A DNA stretch of 5,251 bases. Source: Pseudomonadota bacterium. GTDB taxonomy: Bacteria; Pseudomonadota; Alphaproteobacteria; Acetobacterales; Acetobacteraceae. Shown one piece after another: positions 1 through 5,251 of the stretch. A model generated the notes under the pieces. That model was not told the DNA's origin. It made no database searches and saw nothing but the letters and a program-made list of their open reading frames with translations. The translations under genes were made by a program, and so were the position numbers. Numbering within the stretch: position 1 is the first letter of the stretch; each line of letters starts with the position of its first letter. The DNA is taken from contig JAJZHU010000185.1 of the NCBI GenBank assembly GCA_021798375.1, positions 1-5,251 of the forward strand, read 5' to 3'.

Positions 1-458
1 GCGTGAGGGTTGCCCATCGAACACGCCGCCGGATCGCCGGGGAGCGGCAGATGCAGGGTATCCGCGTCCAGGGCCAATGGAATCTGTTCGGGGCGCAGGC
101 CGGGGGCGCCCATATCGACCCGGAATTGGCCGCCTGGCAGGCGTTCGGCGCGCAAAAGCCCGGCGCGGGTGCGGATCGTTACATGGGTTTCGCCCGTTCC
201 CTGGCTCACCAGATCGGCGATGCAGCGCGAGGCGTTGCCGCAGGCGCCCGATTCACTGCCGTCCTGGTTGTAAAACCGAGCGAATACATCGGCGTCGCGG
301 GCAGGCTCGAGCACCACCAATTGATCGCAGCCGATGCCGGTTTGGCGATGACACAGCGACGCAATCACGGCGGGCGAGAGCGGCACCGGGGTTTGGCGGG
401 CGTCGAACAGCACGAAATCATTGCCCGCGCCGTGCATTTTCCAGAAATCGAACATCAT
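1..458 (-). CDS. dapF: Diaminopimelate epimerase, N-terminal half (runs off the left edge)
   Basis: DapF interconverts LL- and meso-2,6-diaminopimelate in the cytoplasm, a cofactor-independent two-cysteine epimerase step of the lysine and peptidoglycan precursor pathway. The 152 whole codons visible begin MMFDFWKMHGAGNDFV, the family's N-terminal signature (residues 7-16). They continue with GIGCDQ (41-46) and the active-site segment DGSESGACGNASRC (66-79), where Cys73 is the expected first catalytic cysteine. The fragment ends in SMGNPH at the window edge, also a conserved DapF motif. The second catalytic cysteine lies outside the window; a full protein is usually about 270-280 residues. I chose the first of two adjacent ATGs (458, with 455 the alternative). 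The only other upstream in-frame start seen is a TTG at 488, which has no ribosome binding site. No Shine-Dalgarno sequence precedes the ATG, only a run of six C. The gene is divergent from rpmI. Identification is near certain; the exact start is less so. Confidence 0.96.
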   Translation of the reverse strand, partial: MMFDFWKMHGAGNDFVLFDARQTPVPLSPAVIASLCHRQTGIGCDQLVVLEPARDADVFARFYNQDGSESGACGNASRCIADLVSQGTGETHVTIRTRAGLLRAERLPGGQFRVDMGAPGLRPEQIPLALDADTLHLPLPGDPAACSMGNPH

Positions 459-470
459 GGGGGGTGATAT
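459..470 (-). promoter_or_regulatory. Candidate -10 element for a leaderless dapF transcript
   Basis: On the minus strand TATATC (470 to 465) is followed by six C and then the ATG at 458. If TATATC is a sigma-70 -10 box, the usual spacing puts the transcription start on or within a base or two of the A of the start codon. This would also explain the missing Shine-Dalgarno sequence. No convincing -35 box lies 16-18 bases further upstream, so this is tentative. Confidence 0.25.
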
Positions 471-531
471 AGGGGAAGCCGACCCCAAAAGAGAAGGGGT
501 TGCGTGACATTGCATAGGTGGTGGGGGCGGC

Positions 532-559
532 TTGCAATGGGACAAGCGGTAGTTTATAC
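532..559 (+). promoter_or_regulatory. Candidate sigma-70 promoter for rpmI-rplT
   Basis: TTGCAA (532-537) and TTATAC (554-559) are separated by 16 bases and match the -35 and -10 consensus reasonably well. They are the best pair in the 213-base gap between dapF and rpmI. A start near 566 would give a 5' leader of about 105 bases. The leader contains the perfect 10-base palindrome GGGCATGCCC (593-602), but I see no structure in it that I recognise as an L20 autoregulatory leader. Nothing else in 459-671 looks like a gene. Confidence 0.4.
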
Positions 560-660
560 GCCGCCCTTCGTTCGCGCGCTCGGGCCTGGAATGGGCATGC
601 CCGACCGCAACGACGTGTCTTTGGCTCTTGTCTGGGCGAGGATACGTTTCACTATATATT

Positions 661-666
661 AGGAGA
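661..666 (+). promoter_or_regulatory. Ribosome binding site of rpmI
   Basis: AGGAGA lies 5-6 bases before the ATG at 672, in an AT-rich stretch (ACTATATATT just upstream). It is a strong Shine-Dalgarno sequence and fixes the rpmI start. Confidence 0.85.
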
Positions 667-671
667 TCAAA

Positions 672-875
672 ATGCCCAAGATGAAGACGAAGTCTTCTGC
701 AAAGAAGCGCTTCAAGATCACCGGAACCGGCAAGGTTCTCGCCGGCCCCGGCAAGAAGCGCCACAATCTTTCGGCGCGCAGCCAAAAGGCCAAGCGCACC
801 AACCGTGGCAGCCAAACCCTGACCCCGATGGACGCCATCACTGTAAAGCAGTGGCTTCCCTACGGTCTGTCATAA
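672..875 (+). CDS. rpmI: 50S ribosomal protein L35
   Basis: L35 is a small basic protein of the large ribosomal subunit. The 67-residue product has the family's usual length, starts MPKMKTKSSAKKRFKITGTGK (the L35 signature) and ends in KQWLPYGLS, the C-terminal form typical of alphaproteobacteria. It is rich in Lys and Arg throughout, as expected for an rRNA-binding protein. It is followed after 13 bases by rplT, whose ribosome binding site overlaps the rpmI stop codon, so the two are almost certainly co-transcribed and possibly translationally coupled. infC, the usual upstream partner in gammaproteobacteria, is absent; dapF lies upstream in the opposite direction. Confidence 0.98.
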   Translation: MPKMKTKSSAKKRFKITGTGKVLAGPGKKRHNLSARSQKAKRTNRGSQTLTPMDAITVKQWLPYGLS

Positions 876-879
876 GGAG
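874..879 (+). promoter_or_regulatory. Ribosome binding site of rplT overlapping the rpmI stop
   Basis: AAGGAG begins inside the rpmI TAA stop (873-875) and sits nine bases before the rplT ATG. A ribosome terminating on rpmI would therefore be placed on the rplT initiation site, which is consistent with coupled, balanced synthesis of L35 and L20. Confidence 0.8.
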
Positions 880-888
880 CGCTGAACC

Positions 889-1251
889 ATGGCACGTGTA
901 AAACGGGGCGTTACCACCCACGCCCGTCACAAGAAGATCCTGGGTCAATCCAAGGGCTTCGTTGGCCGTTCTTCCACCAATTATCGCATCGCGATGGAGC
1001 GGCTGGAAAAGTCGCTGCAATATGCCTATCGTGATCGCCGCGTTAAAAAGCGCGAATTCCGCGCTTTGTGGATCCAGCGCATCAACGCCGCCGTGCGCGA
1101 GCATGGCATGAACTATTCGGTGTTCATCAACGGCCTCAAGCTGTCGGGCATCGAATTGGACCGCAAGGTGTTGTCGGCGATTGCGTTCGACGATCCGGCA
1201 TCGTTCGCCGAAATCGTAAAATCGGTGCAGGCGGTTTTGGCTGCTGCGTAA
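889..1251 (+). CDS. rplT: 50S ribosomal protein L20
   Basis: L20 binds 23S rRNA early in assembly of the large ribosomal subunit. The 120-residue protein begins MARVKRGVTTHARHKKIL, as the family does. It contains the central signature LQYAYRDRRVKKREFRALWI (residues 44-63) and INGLKLSGIELDRKVLSAIA further on, and has the normal length. The basic, extended N-terminal part (to about residue 60) is the rRNA-penetrating tail; the rest is the globular domain. In E. coli the L20 globular domain also represses its own operon; I see no leader structure here that proves the same control. The gene is the second of a two-gene unit and is closed by a strong terminator about 30 bases after the stop. Confidence 0.98.
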   Translation: MARVKRGVTTHARHKKILGQSKGFVGRSSTNYRIAMERLEKSLQYAYRDRRVKKREFRALWIQRINAAVREHGMNYSVFINGLKLSGIELDRKVLSAIAFDDPASFAEIVKSVQAVLAAA

Positions 1252-1273
1252 GACGGACCGATCGACAAGATTG

Positions 1274-1308
1274 AAAAAGGCCGCTCCGATTTGGGGCGGC
1301 TTTTTTTT
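1274..1308 (+). terminator. Intrinsic terminator of rpmI-rplT, probably bidirectional
   Basis: An 8-base-pair stem, GCCGCTCC (1280-1287) with GGGGCGGC (1293-1300) and one G-U pair, encloses a five-base loop and is followed by eight T (1301-1308). Five A (1274-1278) precede the stem. On the minus strand the same hairpin is followed by CTTTTT, so it can also stop transcription arriving from the convergent minus-strand block. It shows that rpmI-rplT transcription is meant to end before pheS. Confidence 0.92.
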
Positions 1309-1318
1309 GGCGCGCGCA

Positions 1319-1375
1319 TCAGGCATCGTCGATGAAGAAGTGTTGCAACCATTCGTCGCGAAATTTGGCGATCGT
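1319..1375 (-). pseudogene. Possible relic of a HigB/RelE-type toxin gene (N-terminal fragment)
   Basis: On the minus strand one frame reads TIAKFRDEWLQHFFIDDA and then stops (TGA, 1321-1319). From memory, the longer HigB-like host-inhibition toxins (PF05015) commonly begin with M-I-x-x-FRDEWL-x-x-FF-V-DD, so 10-11 of the first 15 positions would agree. The residue in the initiator position is encoded by ACG (1375-1373) instead of ATG. The remaining roughly 75 residues of such a toxin (arginine-rich, RVNxQWR region) are not recognisable beyond the stop, where the rplT terminator begins. No antitoxin gene (HigA-like helix-turn-helix) is present. The frame is open upstream to a GTG inside the end of the phospholipase D gene, but that part resembles nothing I know. 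It could instead be the C-terminus of an unrelated short reading frame, or chance. Not expressed as a toxin in any case. Confidence 0.35.
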
Positions 1376-1449
1376 GTCGATGGCCCGTTGGGTTGAGTGT
1401 GTGCGCCACCCAGTGGGCCAATGTGCCAAGGCCTGCTGCCGCCAACCGG

Positions 1450-2898
1450 TCAAAGCTGGCTCTGCCACGCGCTTTCAAACAGTTCTCTGATTTTCGAGTC
1501 CACGCCAGGCTCCTTCCAGTTTTCGATCGTGAACTGGTGGGCCTGTTTGAAATCCCTGTAAAATATCCGGTCGATCTGTCGCCCGGTAACGCGCCCCAGA
1601 ACGATGGCATCGACTTCATCGTTGAAGACCACGCTGCGGTGGTCGAGATTGGACGAACCGATGATGGTCCACACGCCATCGATCACGCTAAGTTTCGAAT
1701 GCAGCACCTCGTTACGGGTTTCATAGATCTTGACCCCCCCCGCCAGCAGTTTGGGGTAATTCGAGCGTCCGACCCGAAGCGCCATGTCGGAATCGCTGTC
1801 GCCGGGCAGCAACAGACGCACATCCACGCCGCGCTTTGCGGCGGCGGCCAAAGCGTCCACCTCCTCGGCGGTCGGCACAAAATACGCGGTGGCGATGAAG
1901 ATATGCTGCTTGGCGCTGCTGATGGCCGAAAGCATGATGGCATAATAGGGTGGGATGGTATCCCTGGGGGTGCTGCCGACGATGCGGATCACCTCGCGGC
2001 CTTGCGGCGAGATCGCCGGAAAGAACTTGGCCTGATCGAGCGGCGGGCCGTTTTGCGCCTGCCAATGCCGAACGAACAGAAGCTGGAGTTGCTTGACCGC
2101 CGGCCCCTCGATCTGCAAATCGGTGTCGTGGGTATATTCATGCGACCTGCCTGGAATTGCGCCGGATTTGGCAAATTTATGGACCTGATAGTTGGTGCTT
2201 AGATTGACCCCGCCGATGATGGCGGTCCTGCCGTCAACGATCAGAATTTTGCGATGATCGCGGTCGTCGGGCGAGTACCCTGCCTTGGCCTTCAACGGAT
2301 CCATCGGGTTATAATCGACGAGATTGACCCCGCTGGCCTTGAGCTGCGCAAAAAACGCCGCCGGCGTGTCGCCGGAACCAAAGCTGTCATAGATGACGTT
2401 GACCGCCACCCTCTGCCGGCGTTTGGCCAGCAGCAGATCACCGAGATGCTCGCCGTGACTCACGACATCCTCGAAGGTATAATATTCAAGATTGATGTTA
2501 TGGCGCGCGCCGTGAATGGCCCTGAACATGGCGGCGAAAGTATTTGTGCCATTGTGCAGGACTTGGGTCCCGTTGCCGGTCACGAGCGGGCTTTCGGTGA
2601 GGGCATCTTCAGTTGCAAGATTCCGCTTTAGAATTTCGCTATGCGGAGCCTGGGTGCGCAATTGGTCGAGCGTCGCCTTGCTGGCCTGTGCGCCCAGCAG
2701 CCCCTTCGCGCCGATCAGTTGCGGCGGGGCGTTGTTCCGCGCCGATTGATTGATCGCCTGTTGCACGTTCGGCACGCTGCCGCAGCCACTCAGCGCGGCA
2801 AGCCCAAGCAGCAGGACCGCAACAACGCGGCAACGCGCGATTCGACGCGACCAATCACCGGCCCGCCGTTCGTTGTTGCTGTGGATCTGGGTGTTCAT
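1450..2898 (-). CDS. Phospholipase D superfamily (cardiolipin-synthase-like) lipoprotein
   Basis: This 482-residue protein has both HKD half-sites of the phospholipase D superfamily: HRKILIVD (His215, Lys217, Asp222) followed by IIGGVN, and HSKLSVID (His400, Lys402, Asp407) followed by IIGSSN. The upstream segment INLEYYTFED (135-144) is also typical. Cardiolipin synthases of this type condense phospholipids by transphosphatidylation; a phosphodiesterase role is equally possible, so I give no symbol. Residues 18-39 are a lipoprotein signal peptide: an arginine-rich start, a hydrophobic stretch and lipobox LSGC with Cys39. The next residue is Gly, not Asp, which favours Lol-dependent transfer to the outer membrane. 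The start is supported by GGAAGG (2911-2906), seven bases before the ATG. Both active sites are intact. Codons 386-388 contain a run of eight G. The gene interrupts the usual rplT-pheS neighbourhood, reads against both and has its own 5' region; no clear promoter is visible. Confidence 0.9.
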   Translation of the reverse strand: MNTQIHSNNERRAGDWSRRIARCRVVAVLLLGLAALSGCGSVPNVQQAINQSARNNAPPQLIGAKGLLGAQASKATLDQLRTQAPHSEILKRNLATEDALTESPLVTGNGTQVLHNGTNTFAAMFRAIHGARHNINLEYYTFEDVVSHGEHLGDLLLAKRRQRVAVNVIYDSFGSGDTPAAFFAQLKASGVNLVDYNPMDPLKAKAGYSPDDRDHRKILIVDGRTAIIGGVNLSTNYQVHKFAKSGAIPGRSHEYTHDTDLQIEGPAVKQLQLLFVRHWQAQNGPPLDQAKFFPAISPQGREVIRIVGSTPRDTIPPYYAIMLSAISSAKQHIFIATAYFVPTAEEVDALAAAAKRGVDVRLLLPGDSDSDMALRVGRSNYPKLLAGGVKIYETRNEVLHSKLSVIDGVWTIIGSSNLDHRSVVFNDEVDAIVLGRVTGRQIDRIFYRDFKQAHQFTIENWKEPGVDSKIRELFESAWQSQL

Positions 2899-2905
2899 AA
2901 AAATA

Positions 2906-2911
2906 CCTTCC
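2906..2911 (-). promoter_or_regulatory. Ribosome binding site of the phospholipase D-like gene
   Basis: GGAAGG on the minus strand (2911 to 2906) is separated by seven bases from the ATG at 2898. It decides this start and gives a complete lipoprotein signal peptide downstream. Confidence 0.75.
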
Positions 2912-2917
2912 GGGCGA

Positions 2918-3067
2918 TTGTCTTATCCTACTCCCAAACGAACAAAAGTTTTTTGCTTCTTTTTTAGCCGGCGCAGGTCTGCGGCTCAAAAAAGAACACC
3001 CTCCCCTTCCTCCTTCACCCTTGCCTTCCCGCCGTTTTCTGTGCATTGCCCAGGCTATGAGCGATGA
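2918..3067 (+). other. Phe-codon-rich open frame in the pheS leader (possible leader peptide)
   Basis: From a TTG at 2918 one plus-strand frame stays open for 49 codons and ends at a TGA (3065-3067) that overlaps the pheS start. Near its beginning it reads KVFCFFFSRRR (Phe codons from 2951), with three further Phe codons downstream. E. coli pheST is controlled by a Phe-rich leader peptide (pheM). Here no ribosome binding site precedes the TTG and no terminator hairpin with a T tail lies before pheS, so an attenuator is not demonstrated. The Phe run may simply reflect T-rich DNA. Confidence 0.2.
2957..2996. repeat. Inverted repeat between the divergent phospholipase D-like gene and pheS
   Basis: TTCTTTTTT (2957-2965) pairs perfectly with AAAAAAGAA (2988-2996). 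Inside, AGCCG (2966-2970) pairs with CGGCT (2982-2986), leaving one bulged C (2987) and an 11-base loop. On both strands the T run comes before the GC stem and the A run after it, so it is not a normal intrinsic terminator in either direction. It overlaps the Phe codons of the leader frame. It may be an RNA hairpin in the pheS leader or a DNA site for a regulator of the divergent pair. Confidence 0.6.
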
Positions 3068-4124
3068 TCTAGAGCGCCTCCGGGCCGATGCCGTTGTTTC
3101 CTTGTCCCAAGCAGCCGATCTACGGGCTTGGGACGCTGTGCGCGTGGGCGTGTTGGGCAAGAGCGGCAGCCTGACCGCGCTGTTGAAAGAACTGGGCAAA
3201 GCGGCCCCGGACGAGCGCCGGGCGCGTGGGGCGGCGTTGAATGCGTTGCGTGACGAGCTGACGCAATTGATCGAAGCGCGGCGGATGGTGTTGGACGAAC
3301 AGGCGTTGCAGGCGCGTCTGGCGGCGGAAAAACTCGATGTGTCGCTGCCCGCTCGCCCGCGCGAGCCAGGCGCCATCCATCCGATCAGCCGCACCATCGA
3401 GGAAATGTCGGCGATCTTCGGCGCCATGGGCTTTACCGTTGGCGAAGGGCGCGACATTGAAAACGACTGGTTCAATTTCGGGGCGCTGAATATTCCCGGC
3501 CATCATCCGGCGCGGGCGGATCACGACACGTTTTATCTGCCCGGCACCCGCGATGGGCGGCCATTGCTGCTGCGCACGCAAACCTCCGATGTGCAGATTA
3601 TTTCGATGTTGGAGCAAGAGCCGCCGATCCGGGTGATTGCCCCCGGCCGCACCTATCGCGCCGATCACGACGCCACCCACAGCCCGATGTTTCATCAATG
3701 CGAGGGTCTGGTGATCGACCGCGGCATCACTTTGGGGCATCTCAAGGGCTGCCTGATTGATTTCCTGCGCGCGTTTTTCGGCGTCGAGCAATTGCCGGTG
3801 CGGTTTCGTTCCAGCTATTTTCCCTTCACCGAGCCTTCGATGGAAATCGACATCGGCTGGAACCGCAAAACCGGCGAGTTGGGCGGCGGCGGCGACTGGC
3901 TGGAAGTGCTGGGCGCGGGCATGGTTCATGCCAAGGTGCTGGCCAATTGCGGGCTGGACCCGCGCGAATGGCAGGGGTTTGCGTTTGGTCTGGGCATCGA
4001 GCGTTTCACCATGCTCAAGCACGGCATATCCGATTTGCGGACGTTCTATGACGGCGATCCGCGTTGGGCGCAGCATTATGGTTTCAACCCGCTGGCCCCG
4101 GCCAATCTGATCGAGGGGATCTGA
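3057..4124 (+). CDS. pheS: Phenylalanine--tRNA ligase alpha subunit
   Basis: PheS is the catalytic alpha subunit of the cytoplasmic alpha2beta2 phenylalanyl-tRNA synthetase, which charges tRNA-Phe with phenylalanine using ATP. The 355-residue product has the N-terminal coiled-coil region that contacts tRNA (about 1-95). The class II catalytic core then carries ALNIPGHHPARADHDTF (143-159), motif 2 GRTYRADHDATHSPMFHQ (197-214), SYFPFTEPS (253-261) and motif 3 GFAFGLGIER (307-316). A Gly-rich insert (about 267-280) makes it somewhat longer than the 327-residue E. coli protein, which is common in alphaproteobacteria. In the usually conserved GCGMVHP segment, Cys and Pro are both Ala here (GAGMVHA, 286-292). 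I chose ATG 3057 because MSDDLERLRADA matches family N-termini; an in-frame TTG at 3021 would add 12 unlikely residues. No good Shine-Dalgarno sequence precedes 3057 (only AGG at 3052-3054). pheT follows after three bases. Confidence 0.98.
   Translation: MSDDLERLRADAVVSLSQAADLRAWDAVRVGVLGKSGSLTALLKELGKAAPDERRARGAALNALRDELTQLIEARRMVLDEQALQARLAAEKLDVSLPARPREPGAIHPISRTIEEMSAIFGAMGFTVGEGRDIENDWFNFGALNIPGHHPARADHDTFYLPGTRDGRPLLLRTQTSDVQIISMLEQEPPIRVIAPGRTYRADHDATHSPMFHQCEGLVIDRGITLGHLKGCLIDFLRAFFGVEQLPVRFRSSYFPFTEPSMEIDIGWNRKTGELGGGGDWLEVLGAGMVHAKVLANCGLDPREWQGFAFGLGIERFTMLKHGISDLRTFYDGDPRWAQHYGFNPLAPANLIEGI
4113..4118 (+). promoter_or_regulatory. Ribosome binding site of pheT inside the pheS 3' end
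   Basis: GAGGGG lies within the last codons of pheS, nine bases before the pheT ATG. The pheS stop (4122-4124) and the pheT start (4128) are three bases apart, which suggests translational coupling of the two subunits. Confidence 0.6.
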
Positions 4125-4127
4125 GCG

Positions 4128-5251
4128 ATGAAATTCTCTCTGTCGTGGTTGCGCACCCATCTAGAGGGCGACGCGTCGCTTGAGCAGATCGTCACCACCC
4201 TGTCGGCCATCGGGCTGGAGGTGGAAGCGGTCGAAGATCGCTCCAGGTCGTTGGAGGGCTTTCGTACCGCGCGGATCATCGAGGCGGCGCAGCACCCCAA
4301 TGCCGACCGGCTGCGCGTGTGCCAGGTGGATACCGGCGAGACGGTGCTCAACGTGGTATGCGGTGCGCCCAATGCGCGCGCGGGGCTGAATGTGGTGCTG
4401 GGGCAACCCGGCGCCGTGGTGCCCAGCAACGGCATGGTGTTGAAGCTGGGCGAAATTCGCGGCGTGCCAAGCCAGGGGATGATGTGTTCAAGCCGGGAAT
4501 TGGGCTTGGGCGAGGATTCCGAAGGAATCATAGAACTGCCGGAAGGAACGCTGCCTGGTCAGGCTTACGGATCGTTCCTGGGCATCGACCCGGTGATCGA
4601 GATCAGCGTGACCCCGAACCGAGGCGACTGTCTGGGCGTGCGCGGCGTGGCGCGCGATTTGGCGGCGGCGGGATTGGGGCGGTTGAGACAGTGGAATCCC
4701 GCACCGGTCAGCGGCAAATTCGCCAGCCCGATCGATTGGGTGAACCAGTTCCCCGAAGCCTGTCCGTGGGTGTTGGGGCGTGCGGTGCGGGGGGTAAAGA
4801 ACGGCCCCAGCCCGCAATGGCTGCAAGACCGTTTGAACTCGATCGGGTTGCGGCCGATCAACGCCTTGGTCGATATCACCAATTTCTTTGCCTTCGACCT
4901 GGGGCGGCCGTTGCATGTGTTCGATGTGGCCAAGGTGACCGGCAACAAGCTGACCATCCGCCGTGGCGAGGGCGATAATTTCGTCGCGCTGAACGGCAAG
5001 AATTATGTCGCCCACACCGAGGATTGCACCATCGCCGATGCCTCCGGCGCGGTATCGTTCGCCGGGGTGATGGGTGGCAGCAGTACCGGATGCGACGAGG
5101 CCACCACCGAAGTATTCATCGAATGCGCGTTGTTCGACCCGGTGCGGGTGGCGCTCAGCGGCCGGCGGCATCAGGTTGTTTCCGATGCGCGGCAACGGTT
5201 TGAACGCGGGGTGGATCAGGCGATGCCACCCGATGCGCTGGAAGCAGCGAC
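4128..5251 (+). CDS. pheT: Phenylalanine--tRNA ligase beta subunit, N-terminal part (runs off the right edge)
   Basis: PheT is the large beta subunit of phenylalanyl-tRNA synthetase, needed for tRNA binding and for hydrolysing mischarged Tyr-tRNA-Phe. The frame is open from ATG 4128 to the end of the window, 374 complete codons of a protein usually about 800 residues long. It begins MKFSLSWLRTHL, as the family does. The EMAP-like OB-fold tRNA-binding domain follows (about 40-150) with HPNADRLRVCQVDTG (56-70), VVCGAPNARAG (76-86) and the tail GMMCSSRELGLG (117-128). Next come TPNRGDCLGVRGVARDLAA (162-180) and the B3/B4 editing domain (about 210-370), with NALVDITNF (245-253), RPLHVFD (260-266), GVMGG (313-317) and SDARQRFERGVD (352-363). 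The B5, catalytic-like and anticodon-binding (FDX-ACB) domains lie outside the window. It follows pheS by three bases as one operon. Confidence 0.97.
   Translation, partial: MKFSLSWLRTHLEGDASLEQIVTTLSAIGLEVEAVEDRSRSLEGFRTARIIEAAQHPNADRLRVCQVDTGETVLNVVCGAPNARAGLNVVLGQPGAVVPSNGMVLKLGEIRGVPSQGMMCSSRELGLGEDSEGIIELPEGTLPGQAYGSFLGIDPVIEISVTPNRGDCLGVRGVARDLAAAGLGRLRQWNPAPVSGKFASPIDWVNQFPEACPWVLGRAVRGVKNGPSPQWLQDRLNSIGLRPINALVDITNFFAFDLGRPLHVFDVAKVTGNKLTIRRGEGDNFVALNGKNYVAHTEDCTIADASGAVSFAGVMGGSSTGCDEATTEVFIECALFDPVRVALSGRRHQVVSDARQRFERGVDQAMPPDALEAA

Noticed and set aside
482..500. Small hairpin ACCCC / GGGGT in the dapF-rpmI gap
   Set aside because: Only five base pairs around a nine-base loop with no T tail, which is easily chance in this composition.
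628..658. Second promoter (TTGTCT with a downstream TATATA-like box) just before rpmI
   Set aside because: The best spacings give a transcript start on or inside the AGGAGA ribosome binding site, so it could not produce a normally translated rpmI message.
518..901. 127-codon plus-strand frame overlapping rpmI
   Set aside because: It overlaps the whole of L35 in another frame and lacks a ribosome binding site or family resemblance.
1113..1679. 188-codon minus-strand frame spanning the rplT end, the terminator and the lipoprotein gene end
   Set aside because: It runs through the intrinsic terminator and two real genes in the wrong frame; only the different frame at 1319-1375 shows family resemblance.
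1393..2202. 269-codon plus-strand open frame opposite the phospholipase D-like gene
   Set aside because: It is antisense to a gene with two intact HKD motifs and a signal peptide, and its translation shows no recognisable motif.
3021..3056. Upstream TTG start for pheS adding 12 residues
   Set aside because: The added residues (MPSRRFLCIAQA) do not match PheS N-termini, there is no ribosome binding site before the TTG, and MSDDLERLR at 3057 fits the family.
3120..4160. 346-codon open frame on the minus strand opposite pheS
   Set aside because: It is fully antisense to pheS, whose motifs are unambiguous; long antisense frames are expected in GC-rich coding DNA, and the translation resembles no family I know.

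Overview
This looks like a piece of a GC-rich alphaproteobacterial chromosome. The protein sequences (DapF with the SGACGNASRC active-site form, L35 ending KQWLPYGLS, and PheS with a long insert before WLEVLG) and the gene set rpmI, rplT, pheS, pheT all point that way. I cannot place it below class from this sequence alone, although the style would fit Rhodospirillales or a related order. Nearly everything here is core housekeeping, and I see no new multi-gene system. No gene-free stretch exceeds 300 bases; the three gaps (459-671, 1252-1449, 2899-3056) are each described.

Layout. Bases 1-458 hold the N-terminal half of diaminopimelate epimerase (dapF) on the minus strand, running off the left edge. 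A 213-base divergent intergenic region carries a candidate sigma-70 promoter for the ribosomal protein pair rpmI (L35) and rplT (L20), which lie on the plus strand 13 bases apart and end at a strong intrinsic terminator (about 1280-1308). Next comes a minus-strand block: a short relic that resembles the first 17 residues of a HigB/RelE-type toxin (1319-1375), then an intact gene for a phospholipase D superfamily (cardiolipin-synthase-like) lipoprotein (1450-2898). A 158-base divergent gap follows, containing a long inverted repeat and a phenylalanine-codon-rich open frame. It leads into pheS (3057-4124) and pheT (4128 to the right edge), the two subunits of phenylalanyl-tRNA synthetase.

How it fits together. 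L35, L20 and PheST serve translation, and DapF supplies meso-diaminopimelate for peptidoglycan and lysine. In many alphaproteobacteria rpmI-rplT lies directly before pheST. Here the pair is separated by about 1.8 kb of opposite-strand DNA, so pheST cannot simply be read through from rpmI-rplT and must have its own promoter and control. That gap, with its lipoprotein gene, toxin-like relic, G8 tract and odd pheS leader, is the most interesting part of the window.
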